Assembly: GCA_900088475.1 (NCBI GenBank)
Contig: FLMG01002775.1
Span: 1 to 64,000 of the forward strand
DNA length: 64,000 nt
Origin: Hyphochytrium catenoides
Lineage: Eukaryota > Sar > Hyphochytriomycetes > Hyphochytriales > Hyphochytriaceae
Direction of reading: 5' to 3'
Part shown: one piece after another, positions 48,573 through 59,607 of the stretch
Layout of the letters: every line of letters begins with the position of its first letter
Numbering within the stretch: the stretch's first letter is position 1
The notes under the pieces: model-generated
The model's database searches: none
The model's input: the letters and a program-made list of their open reading frames with translations, nothing else
What the model was told of the DNA's origin: nothing
Made by a program: the position numbers and the translations under genes

Positions 48573-49903
48573 ATGATGCGCTCAATAATGGCCAACATAA
48601 GGGCGATAAGCCTTGTCGTCCTCACCGTGCAGAACAGTGCTCTAGCTTTAGTACTCAGGCTATCAAAGTACGTTATTATTTTTCAGTCTTCAGGTCATTG
48701 TGTTGGTACGTTAGTCCTAAAGGAGCGCTCTAACTTGTCTTTAGGACTCGGACTCCCGAAGATAACTATTTATCAAGCACCGCGATCGTCAATGCGGAGC
48801 TTCTCAAGGCCGTCGTATGCTTTGCGGTAGTAAGCCAGGTAGTAATATGAGGCCTTCCTGTCCTTCGTCAGGCACCTAGACAACTAAAGAGCTGCCTGCC
48901 AGACTGAAGTAGGACAGCATCCTACGCTGAAGCAAGTACGTCAGGCGTTCTGGCAGTGCTTTGGTGACCGCTATGAGATTTTGAAAATATTAGTTCCATC
49001 CCTACTATACCTGATCCAGAACTCCTTGCAGTTCTATGCTATCTCGCAGCTGCAGGCGGCGACATTCCAGGTAGTCCATGAATCGAGCTTGCGGGCCACT
49101 GGCTAACGTTCCTTCCGTCCTAGGTGATGTGTCAGCTGAAGATCCTTACTACAGCAGTTTTCACTATTGTGCTCTTGGGGAGAAAGATCAGCCTTCAGCA
49201 ATGGCTTGCACTCTTAGTACTAATGAGTGGAGTCGTGACCGTCCAACTGAGCACGGGAAACGCGAGCTCCAAGGCAACAACGGCTGGCCAACACACTCTA
49301 AGAGGACTTTTGGCAATTCTTTTAGCCTGCTGCTGTTCTGGTTTCGCGGGCGTGTACACTGAGAAGATTCTAAAGACATCTCCTACATCTCTCTGGATTC
49401 GAAACGTTCAGATGGGCGTCCTCAGCTTCTTTGTAGGGCTGCTCGGGATAGCTTTGAGCCCTCAGGAACGCCTGGTGGTCCATGAGAAGGGCTTTTACCA
49501 TGGCTATAGTCCAATAGTCTGGCTGGCTGTCCTTTTGCAGGGGCTTGGGGGCCTCGTCACAGCAGTGGTGGTGAAATATGCGGACAACATTATCAAAAGT
49601 TTCGCCACGTCCTTAGCTGTCGTGCTCTCCGCGGTGCTCTCCATATTCCTCTTCCAGGTCTATCCGACAGCCAACTTCGTTCTGGGGGCTGCTCTCGTCA
49701 ACCTTTCTGTCTTTCTCTACAATACACCAGACAAGCTGGAGGTATACCTGGGGAGAGCTAAACCAGTGTACACCCCGCTGCCCACCCTGGCGCCGACAGA
49801 AATATCTCCTACTCCGATGCCCTTGCCCAAGGCTGTCTTGAACGAGGGCCACGTTCTTAGTAGGATGCACCCAAATTCCCCCAATGTGAAGGCCTCGTCG
49901 TAG
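48573..49903 (+). CDS. Nucleotide-sugar transporter, SLC35A-like
   Basis: A Golgi/ER antiporter exchanging nucleotide sugar for nucleoside monophosphate. Exons 48573-48667, 48745-48838, 48903-49070 and 49124-49903 give 378 aa. Family-specific segments are RTPEDNYLSSTAIVNAELLK after TM1, PSLLYLIQNSLQFYAISQL, and VMCQLKILTTAVFTIVLLG at the repeat boundary. GLLAILLACCCSGFAGVYTE and YADNIIKSFATSLAVVLSAV follow, closing with FVLGAALVNLSVFLYN. About ten hydrophobic helices are visible. A Pro-rich cytosolic tail (~60 aa) is added at the C terminus. The SLC35A pattern covers UDP-galactose, UDP-GlcNAc and CMP-sialate carriers; substrate is not decided by sequence. Exon 2 could end at 48826 instead, a 4-codon difference. 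Confidence 0.92.
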
Positions 49904-50428
49904 ACTCGCTCCTCCTTCGCTTGAGCTCCGTTTTTGGAATCTCGATGTCTATATGAGTCTCAATGCAGGTCAGCTGACAGTGTTCCTAACCCGCAGTCCC
50001 GCCATTCATTGATAGCTCAAACATCAGCTGCTCCATTATGGAAGCTTACCTCATCTATTTATCACGTAATGAACATGAAGGGTAGTTGACTCGGAAGTGC
50101 TCTTTCTGCAGAAACTTCCTCTTTCTTGTCTAGGTAACATGATTTCAGGGAATCAACGCGTAATTGGCAGGCTATCCTGTTCATCATAGAGGACTTTGGA
50201 GCTAACACTGGGATTATCGCTATCATGTCCTAAGCTTCCACATACTTGATCCGTCCATTAACTACTCACTTCTTCCAGATACACTATGTACATAAAACGC
50301 CGTAAGTTCAAAGACTGCAGCACGGTGGCCCATCAACTATTATATCTGTGAGCTTGGCCTAGAATATGGACAGTCAGCGTACAGCGTCCCGAAACGCTAA
50401 CCAGCCCGTCGATGCTTCAAAGTTTAAG
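49904..50428. other. Convergent intergenic spacer
   Basis: 525 bp between the stop codons of the nucleotide-sugar transporter and the GTPBP1-like gene. It should contain both 3' UTRs. Nothing else was recognised. Confidence 0.5.
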
Positions 50429-52631
50429 TTACGCACTCCTTGCACATTCACCTCTTGGGCTATTGGAGATGTCGGGGATGATCCGGACAATCTTCCCGAT
50501 TCCTTTGGCCTGTCCATCTCTGAAGACAAACCTAAGAGAGAAAACCCGGTCTTATATAAACCTCTTCTTTACTCCTCATTGAGAAATCTCCAATTAATCC
50601 GCTGTTCTTACCTAGTTCGGGGCTTCAGGTATTCTGCATAGCTGACAAACCTGAAGCGGACCAGCGCGTTGTCCCCCGTTCGGATAGTATCTCCGCCATC
50701 TGGTGCCTGTATAGAGACAATCTCCGCCGTTTGTCTGACAGTGCTACAGTTGATAACGGGCTGATAACCCTTCGATATTGTAGTTTGATGATGCAGGATA
50801 TGTACGCGCGCTTCAAATTCTCGAGACACAAAGGAACTTAGCGGCACGTCAGTGCCTACCAATACCATGCCCTGTGAGCCCATAGGAGATTAAGGTGAGG
50901 TGGACAAAGTGAGAGTCTTTAAAGTGTCCTAATTGTTCACCTTTCGAAAGTTTGTCCGACTTATGGGTTCCTTTTTGTTGAGAGAACGAACGGCAAAAGC
51001 AGCTGTGTGACCAGCTTTTGCTTGCCGTAGGGAAACGTGCATCGACTCTATTGACCTGACCGTCACAGGCTTGAAACCTCCATTATGATCTGGACCGAGC
51101 AACAGCGTATCGTTCACAGTAATAGTTCCGCTGGCTATCACTCCTGACACAACAAAGCCGACTCCCGGAACCTAGCAAATGGGTTACTAGTGGCAAGAAG
51201 AACAAAAGAATCGCAAAGTCTGCTCGAGTGGCGGTGCGTTCCCTATTCTGTCAATCAAATGCCTCTTGATAATACCAGCGGTCAATCTTTCCTCCTTCGC
51301 CCACTTAGTTGCTTCCTCATTAAAGCTACCTCTTTCTTTCTTCTCATCTACCATGTAAGTTACTTTACCTGGTAGGTCTCATCAATGGGCACCTCAACCG
51401 GTGCCTCCGTAGAGTGAATGGGGCCCGCCTTGCCATCGACATTTCCGTCAGCTTCAGGCTGTTGCTGCTTGTCTAAATCCAGCCGGGCGGGCCGGGGGGG
51501 AATCAGAGCAAGAAGCTTCTTTAAGTTTGCTAGGCCCTCTCCCGTGACGTTTGACATTGGAAGGATAGGCGTGACGCGGTTTGAACGTATGCTGTCAGCT
51601 GCTTGTGCAGCTTGTGCTTCGGTCTTTACCAGGATGGGCATCTTTCCAGCTACATACAGAAGACAGTACGGCGTTGTTAGCTTGAACAAGTAACGAAAGT
51701 AATGACATTTATAACATTAGAGAGAATCGCAGGGAAATCGCCGTGTATGTTCTTGCCTTTCTTTAGGAGCTGACGGATAGACTTTAAGGTATCCAGCGCG
51801 ATATTCTTGGGAGCAATGTCGATCTTGGTGAGCGCAATGACAAGAGGTATTTCCAGCTGGTTCCCGACCAAAAGGTTAGAAGCCGGAGAGGGTATGAAAG
51901 AGAGGCGAACGAGAGACAAAGGAAACTGAACTTTCAAGCAAAGGCACAGAGCTGACTTGCTACTTGAAGGAACGGAGGACATAGATCACAAGAGAGGAGA
52001 AATCATGAGTAGTCAGAGCCATGCGCTCTCTTACCGCAATAGCGATATGCAGATGCTCCCTGGTCATCTTCTTGACGCCCATGTTAGCTCCCACAAGTAC
52101 GACTGCGAGGTCCGGGGCCATGCCAGTCAGCCCAAAGACCGTAGTTTTTAGATATCTCTCATGTCCTAAGTAGATTGCAGGGTCAGTTTACAGAGCTCCA
52201 ATGCAGATTAAAATTACTTTGTCTCACCAGCTAGGTCAATCAATTGCACTCTTCGCTCGCTGGTCTTGGCGATCTCCTCCCATGGCAGCACACGGCCGGG
52301 TCGCTTGGATAAAATCTGGTCACCACTCCCATCAAACCCAATGTAGGTGGTAGCTATCGAGCTCGTGCGGCCACTGTCGCTCTCATGCTTGTGTCGGAAT
52401 ATCGCTTGTCGTGATAGACCTAACTCAGAAGAAGGCATCGACGTTGCGATAGGAGAGGGGACAGGGACCAAATGTTACTTGTCCTGCCTCCTGCAATCTT
52501 ACGGAATTAGCAAGGGCCGCATTACCTCGGCCGTCGTCCAGCTCCCCTTTGAGTAGGCAGCCGATAAGGCTGGACTTTCCGCTGTCGACATTGCCGACAA
52601 ACGCTACTCGAATGTAGACTTCCTTCTCCAT
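50429..52631 (-). CDS. GTPBP1: GTPBP1/GTPBP2-like translational GTPase
   Basis: An EF-Tu-like GTPase of the GTPBP1 family, linked in animals to ribosome rescue and mRNA turnover. Eight exons (52526-52631, 52228-52419, 52035-52165, 51757-51856, 51369-51649, 50941-51171, 50612-50871, 50429-50531) give 467 aa. Motifs are GNVDSGKSSLIGCL (G1), IFRHKHESDSGRTSS (switch I), DLAGHERYLKTTVFGLTG (G3), ALTKIDIAP (G4) and PMSNVTGEGL (G5 region). Domain 2 and 3 signatures are VPGVGFVVSGVI, LLLGPDHNGGF and HHQTTISKGYQPV. The intron 51650-51756 has a GC donor (GCAAGA). Human GTPBP1 has a longer N terminus; here the protein starts about 11 residues before G1, so a 5' exon may be missing. Part of residue 230s is Gln/Pro-rich linker. 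Confidence 0.93.
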
Positions 52632-55125
52632 GTGTCTAACCAAAATCACCTAGCCCTCGCTGTGGTCCGGGGCTCCACTCTACTGGCCGGCGCTTCACCT
52701 ACAGAAGGCCAACGGGTAAATGTGCTCTAGGGCCAGTACCGCGGCTGGCGTTGCCTAGGGAGCCTTTGCCAGCCTTGAAGCTGCCGATTAAGTACCCTCT
52801 GAGCCCTGTCTGCGACCAAGCAGTAATTGCCGACCAAGGACTATCAAGTGCATCCAAGCAACCGGGCAGCTTCAGGACCTTCTTCTAAGATACAGCACTC
52901 AGTTCTTTACCACTCTGCACCTTCTGTCTCTCACTGCACCTTTCCCAACCCCTCGATCCTTACGATAGATCCCACCTCCACTCCCACTCTTCAGTTCCTT
53001 GCTACCTTGCTTCACGTCTGTCGCCCAGCTCCCTTGTCGTCTCCACCCCCTCCGCGGAGGACAACAATCTATGAGAAACTGCTGTCTGTACGTCAGAATG
53101 CCGTTTCACCCCTTCGCTTTGTTCGAGCGCACCATGTTTGTGGACACCTGACATAACTTTAGGGGCAAGCCAAACGTAGTTGCTGTGTATACAGGGTGGT
53201 CATAGTGAGAATACCGTCGTGGTGTGTCACCGCCCTCCCAAAGCGCACGTTGAAGGTTAAGAAGGTGCGCTAAGTAGTACGAGGCTAAAGCAGAAAGATG
53301 CCTAAGAAATTTTAAAGAAAGTGAGAAGAGCTTCTTCTTGCTCCTCCTCGTTGCCTTGCGCTGCTCTACTATGGATTGTCTCGACAAACAGGCACCTTCC
53401 TCCTTCCACGAGCCACACTCTTCTACTTTCTCGTGGTTGCCAGGAGCTAGTCGCCTTTCTTCTTGCGGCCAGCGAGCAGGCATTGGCATGAGCTTTATTT
53501 CTTCGGTTATAAGCAGTGAAGCAAGAAGCAGCCCGAGATAAGTAGTAGATCAACACAGGCATTCGTCTGGAGGTTGTTTCTTTTTAATGAATAGGAAGAT
53601 GTACCGCGTAGGACGGTTTGTGCTGACAGCGAAGGTCGTTCCCTGCTGGCTTTTGGTATGAGTGATAGCTTCGCCACCTTGCTGGGAGCAATGGGACACA
53701 CTCCTGTCAAGCGAACTTTCCGGCGAGCCAGGAGGCATAGGACATCATCATCATCACCATAACTGCCACAAAGGGCCCATAAAGTATGAAGGAAAAGTCA
53801 GGACTTTATGGAGGGGTTTCTTCCACATTGCGAGCTCTGGAGGCGTTTGAAGTGGATGTAGCTCCCTTGTCGCCCAGGCGGCAATGACCAAGTAAAGCTC
53901 CTTGAGAGCTTAGAAAGGTGCCATCTTCACACAGCATGTCCAATAAAATCTATGGAGTGAAATTCTGGTTAGTGCTCTGGCCAATAGCAAAGGTCGTCTC
54001 TATAATAATGCGTGGGCTACGTTGAGAGCCACACACTACGGACAGTAAGAAGGGTCTGTAAGACTTGTCGTCCTCTCTTTCCCTTATGCATGTCATGGCT
54101 CCGCCTTGCCTAGTAGTCTTGGTTGGACTGAGCGGCTCCTTGCCAGCACTCAGCCGCATCTCCCGGTGGCTCTAGAAGTCATGGCGGCAAAAGCGGGCCG
54201 ACAGCTAGCTATTATACATCTTGCTTCTTGAACTCAGCGGTTCCTTTCATGGTGGCGCCAGAGTTATGGCCGTAACGCGGTAACAGAGGACAGAGTTAGC
54301 TATTATGCAACAACACTGCACATGCAGATGAGGAGAGGGTAATATGGAAGTAGGCATGATGAGTTTTAGCCATAACCGGCAGTCAGGAGACTTCCACCTT
54401 CGCTCAAGACGTATGCTTCGGACAAGTCACTGTCAGGGAAGAAGCAGAACACCACCCCTGTCACCGGCTGTGCGCGGTCCCTAGCAACCCTTTGAAGGTT
54501 GAACGCTGCGATTATGTTAACCACCTCTGCTATTCGCATGAGAAGGCATTATCTCTGTCTGCCCTGTGTCTGTCAGGTCCTTGGTGTCGTGTCTCCTAAA
54601 GCCGTACAGACACAGCACGGTGCTGATAGGTGCAGCAGGAGTGCTGCGACGTGCGTGGATTGATGGGCCGGTTCCTTGCTGCGCCTGCGGCTGCGGCTGC
54701 GGCTGCGGCTGCTGCCCTACAAGCTTATTAGTCCTTGGCTTGATGGGCTGGTTCTTGCTGCTGCTGCTCGAGGATTAGAGCGCACTCCTATGTTAGTATG
54801 AGCCCGTCACCTACAAAAAGAGAGAGTTGGCGGGAAAGCCTTTTCAATGCGCTAATATCAGGAGGGTTAGAGTCCTTCCTGCTTCAAAGCAGGTTACCTA
54901 GAATCGTTGTATTTGAGACTAAATATATGTTGGGTACCTTGAAATGCTTTATAAGTCTTTCATCCGTTCTATGCGACAAAGCTAGATTTCATTGTAGACA
55001 AGAGTTTGGCGCCAGCTCTTGAAGTTGATGGCACCTGCTGGAGCCACGATGAGGCTTCTGACCTTGATGGAGCTGCAGCCTCGTCGCTTGGCAGGCTCCC
55101 TTCACAGACTCTTCCTTCTCTCTAG
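52632..55125. promoter_or_regulatory. Divergent region, GTPBP1-like/CW-RING-PHD
   Basis: 2.5 kb between divergent genes. It contains several short frames and a TGCGGC repeat. Missing 5' exons of either gene could lie here, but none could be assigned by frame and splice sites. Confidence 0.45.
54681..54713 (+). repeat. (TGCGGC)n hexanucleotide repeat
   Basis: About five tandem copies of CTGCGG/TGCGGC ending in GCTGCTGCC. It is out of any supported coding exon. Confidence 0.9.
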
Positions 55126-58100
55126 CAAGGTGGCCGCTGTCCTAGCCTCCTAAACAGTCGAGACGGAAGTGATCTGTGGGTAGACTACATACGCCTGAGA
55201 GGAGGGGCAGCACCAGGCCCGGAAAGGGCACGGACAAAGGCAATGGCAGGGTTGTTGTCAACAGCTGGCTCTCTGCAAGGCGCGTCTGCCATTGTTGAAG
55301 CAGATGATGAAGAAAGGCTAGGAAGTCTACTGTCGACGGTAGGAGGAGGTGAGGCTCAAAGCGCAACTGGGGAGAGCGGAGAGGGCGAGGTACGAGAGAC
55401 TGCTGAGTCTGCAAGCTCCTACAGGTCGTCTGTGTGCCGCTCTGTCCGTGATATCTTATTATGAGCAACTAGCTTTCCCTCTTCTCAGTCTCCTGCCCTC
55501 TCGCTATATCTGCGCCTCTCCTCTCTGAACCGCATACAGTCAGAGGAGTGAACACAACTCTCTAGGGCGAATCGTATTCTTCTGAAGGCCGTGTAAGTAG
55601 TCCAAAGAGAAGGAAGTTGTCAAACCTCAATCCAGACGATGAAGTGAAGGAGCAACTTACTGTCGAAGAGGGGGAGGCGGAGAACAAGGTAGATGGACCA
55701 AGAACGGAAGCAACAGCAGCAGGAGAGTCGGAGACCAGGAATAACCTCGTGCAATGCTCGGACTGCTCAACTTGGCGACCCTTGCCTCCAGATGCCAATC
55801 TGGATTTTCTTCCGGTGATGTAGGTTTGCAACTCCCCTTTCGACGGCTCCTCTTACTCTATCAAGATATCGCTTACTCTCTCGCTCCACTAATACCTACT
55901 ACGATCCTCTACTTCGTACCCGTCACTAGTTGGCAATGCGCTATGATGGGCTACGCTTGCAAAGAAGGGCGGCGTAGGAAGGTTTCTGTATCTTCCCCCT
56001 CGATCTCCCAAGATATCAGCGAATCGCGGCCAAAGATCTCACAAGTGAGGTTCGATGTCCTCCAGGAGGAGCTTACCTGTGCAGTCTGCTGTGAGATCCT
56101 ATACAAGGTTCGCAGATAAGAGAGGATGTGGAGAAAGACAAGAGGAGTTCCTCATAATGCTAGCCATGAAGGGTGAATAGGCTCTGGGGAGTAGAAAGAA
56201 CAAGAGGGAGAGAGGGAGAATGAGAGAGGGAGAGGAAGAGAGAGGCGAACTGCAGACAAAATGTATGAGGTAGACCGGCCAAGTAGCCCAGCGACTCAGT
56301 GAAGACGCTTACCATGGCCCGAAACAGCCTATATGCGCACCTTGCGGTCACTTCTACTGCCGCGTTTGCTTCATGCGGAGCGTCATCGCCAACGATGGAG
56401 ACTCTGTACCCTGCTGCCCTACTTGTCGGACGTCCCTTGGCAGCTCTCTTGGCCAGCTCTCAGTGAATGTTCCTCTATGGAACGTAATTCAGGTAGCGCA
56501 TGCTTGCCAGGTCTCATTCAACCCTCCAGACTCTAAGGCATTCATGCAGTTGCTGGTTTTGCACTTCCATGCTCGCCTTGAATAGACCCCTTACCCTTTG
56601 AACCTAACTGCCTTAGTTGGTCCACACTTGCCTGATTCAGAGCTAATCGCTTGCTCCAGCTTCAACCTTATGCCCCTTGGCACACCTTTCATTGGTCTCT
56701 GGTGATGTATGCGCCTCTCTCTCTGTTCGAGGACCGATCGGTTTTGCTTCCTTTTAGTTCGTCTTTCGCAGCCTTGGCACTAAATAATGTGTCATCATTC
56801 TCACTATCTACAGCTGCTATTCTCAGAGGTTTGTTCAGCGAGGCAGGAGACACAGGAGCGGCAATATAAGAAATACCAGTCCGAGTATGAAGAGAAGGTG
56901 GATATGATCAATGAGAGAGAAAGGGAGTCGAATATGGTAGTCGAGAGCGTCCTTGACTCTGAAGAAGAGATGGTATGTGTATTCCTTGCCACAGCCTAGT
57001 ACGCTTTCTTCTCCATCAGGGGATCTTGGGCCACAAACGAAGTTTCCTGCTGGCGGCATGCAACGATTCACTTCCCAAAAGATCTCATTGTGACCACCAT
57101 GCTAAATTCACTTGCCTTGCGCCGTCCGCATTCGAAGGTCGATGAGGCGAATGCAGACGGTCGCTTAGGTTTTGAATATCCGGAGCTCGAAGTGCAAGAG
57201 CAGGTAACAGCGAGAGAGGGCAACTGCGAATCTTACACAGAAGTCAGGAGGAGAATCCTCTGTTGCTGTGCTACCCGTTTTAAATAGTTCGTTGCCACTT
57301 CGGTACTGCCAATCTCCAGAACTGAGAACATTCCTCCTTGCTTTTTGTCCACTTCCTTGTTTAGGGAGGAAGCCTGCCCATCAAACGAAATGTGGTTCTG
57401 GACACAGACCAAGTAACTGTGGATGGTGGAGCTCATCAGAGGTGGATAAAATAGATAAAAATATAGCTGCTGAGATAGAGCGGGAGGCTTGTTTCCTCCG
57501 ACGGACTGAAGAGACGGTCTACCTATTATTTAATCTTCTTTAGGTTATGGTCTCCTCGTCGTCCGCTCGCTAATCAGCAAGTATACGGACCCTTTGGGTC
57601 TGAACCTTAAATATCTGCCGTTCTCTCAGGTTGGCCTTGTGCCTGATGGAGTATCCACCGCTGTTCCAGGTGTCTACAGAGTTCGAAATGGTGGTCGGGC
57701 TCTTGAGGATGGAGGAAGATGAAGACGAGGAGGTCGGAGCAGTCCAACCTTCTAGTCTCCTACTTTGAGCCTATTATTTCACGGCTGAGTGTCGCTCACC
57801 CATGCTTTAACTGCTTCAGGGGTCTTGTCGTGCCTTTTGGCCCCGTTGGCAATCAACCCCTCCACTCTCTTTGTCTTGTCATACCTTAAGTTAAAGCCGC
57901 ACTTCAGATTCTGATGTTGCCTTCCTTGCTAATGCTTTAAACCTCTGCTGTGGCTCTCTATTTAGGACGGATTCCCCTTCATCTTTGATGAGGATAATGG
58001 GGACGACGCTTTCATTGCGTCCGAGAGCTTTGGCGACGTGACTATGACTGTCCGATCAGAGAGGGATGGCCGACTAGTGGTAAATACCCTTGCGCCCCAA

Positions 58101-59459
58101 TAATTTCTAGTGTTTGTCATCTATGCTGTCGCTGAAGGTGCTCTCACCCTAATTGGCCTCTCTATCTGATGCACGAGCCCGGTATTTCCACTGTTGACAG
58201 CTTGTCCCTAAGATTGTCCGTTATACACTCCCCCATGCCCCTCCCTGGTCATCGTCCACGCACTCATATACCGATGTCTCCCTCATTCCTCTTAAAACAT
58301 CTTCGTGACAGCTCAAAAGAAAGAGAAGCATGGAAGGTGGCATCGTTACTTTCCCAGACATCCTCCTTCATGTGCCCGTGGGAGGTTATTACATAGGATT
58401 CAAAGACGAGCGTTACGGCGTCTCCTTGGAGGCACAGATAGAGCTCAGAGCGTTGCGAGAGGATGGAGAAGGACTTGCGGAGCGTGGGATGCTCCGAAGA
58501 AGAGACAGGTCTTCCCGTGGAGCTGTGGAAGAAGAGGCGAAAGAGCGAATGTATGTCTGTCTAAACACACTTTGAATATTTTGATCGTTCCTCTTGCCGC
58601 TCTATCTGGTGTGCAATCTCACGTTTGTCCCATCTCGCCATTCGCCCAGATCTGACGTAAGGGCCAGAGAGAGGGAGATGGAGGACGCTGAGGATCTGTC
58701 AATGGAGGGCGAGGGATATTTTAGCGAAGATGAGGTGGACGTTTCCTCCGAAGTCTCTGCCTGTCAGGTAATGACTCAGGAAGTTCAGGTCTCTACTGAA
58801 CGATGTGACTGGCCAATTGAAGAGGCTGTCCTATGATGGAAAACCGTAGCGGGCTCTTCAGTACTTCATGACACTGTTTCCTATCGGCCTCTTGACCCTC
58901 CGACTACGAACTCAACCATTGTCTCTATCTTAGATCTGCGAGGGGGAGACATCAATTGAAGGCGATCAGCTGGTCCTATGCGACGGCTGTGACAAAGCCT
59001 ACCACCAGGAGTGTGCCAATATATCGGAGAAACAATTGGAAGAACCAACCTGGTAAGCCCTGAGCTTCATTGTTAAAATTGGCTACAGCGTTATATTCAG
59101 CACTGTTGAAGCTGCCTCTTAGAAGAACAACACATTTTCATTAAACTGACCGGCTCTGATGAACGGCGCGTTATGTGATGGCATGGGAACTTTGTGGGGC
59201 GTTGACCAGGTTCTGTGCCGCTTGTGCAAGCAAGACAGCTCCCACCGGCCAGAGTAGTACCGACACACCTTTCAAGCTTGCATCAAGGAAGAGAAAAGCC
59301 ATAGTGGATGACGAGGAAGAGGATGAAGTGCGTGACGACGACGGAAAAAGGGAAGAAGAGGTGGCATCAGCCCCTGAGAGTCTCGCGGCACTAGTCGCAT
59401 CGCAGAGCGCCGACAATGACTGCGATTCACAAGAGGTAGAAAAACGCTCTGAACGGTAG
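55126..59459 (+). CDS. CW, RING and PHD zinc-finger protein (probable E3 ligase)
   Basis: A multi-domain chromatin-type protein. Firm exons are 55126-55389 (start unclear; first ATG 55243), 55566-55819, 55930-56107, 56328-56492, 56814-56972, then 57966-58079, 58312-58550, 58650-58767, 58934-59052 and 59210-59459. A CW finger (LVQCSDCSTWRPLP then WQCAMMGYAC) is followed by a C3HC4 RING (CAVCCEILYKPICAPCGHFY, CRVC, CPTC). A Glu-rich coiled coil comes next (ERQYKKYQSEYEEKVDMINE). The region 57020-57965 contains coding-looking pieces (ELEVQEQ, LPIKRNVVLDTDQ, YTDPLGLNLKYLPFSQ) whose joins were not solved. A complete C4HC3 PHD (CQIC, LVLCDGCDKAYHQEC, WFCAAC) and an acidic tail end the protein. The RING suggests ubiquitin ligase activity; CW and PHD suggest histone H3 tail reading. 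It is convergent with acetyl-CoA carboxylase. Confidence 0.82.
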
Positions 59460-59607
59460 AGAGGACACTCGTTTATAAAAAGCTTATCAAGATGCAGCTC
59501 AAGATGCCTGTGTGGGCCCTATGCCTACATTTAAAAAAGCAGCGTCACTAGAAGATAGTGAGATATGAAGCAGAGTCACAGGCAATTTGTGTACGAAAGA
59601 AACAACC

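Noticed and set aside
57365-57543. Fixed exon calls in the middle of the CW-RING-PHD gene
   Set aside because: Several coding-looking pieces occur, but the phases do not close without introns below 30 nt; left unresolved.
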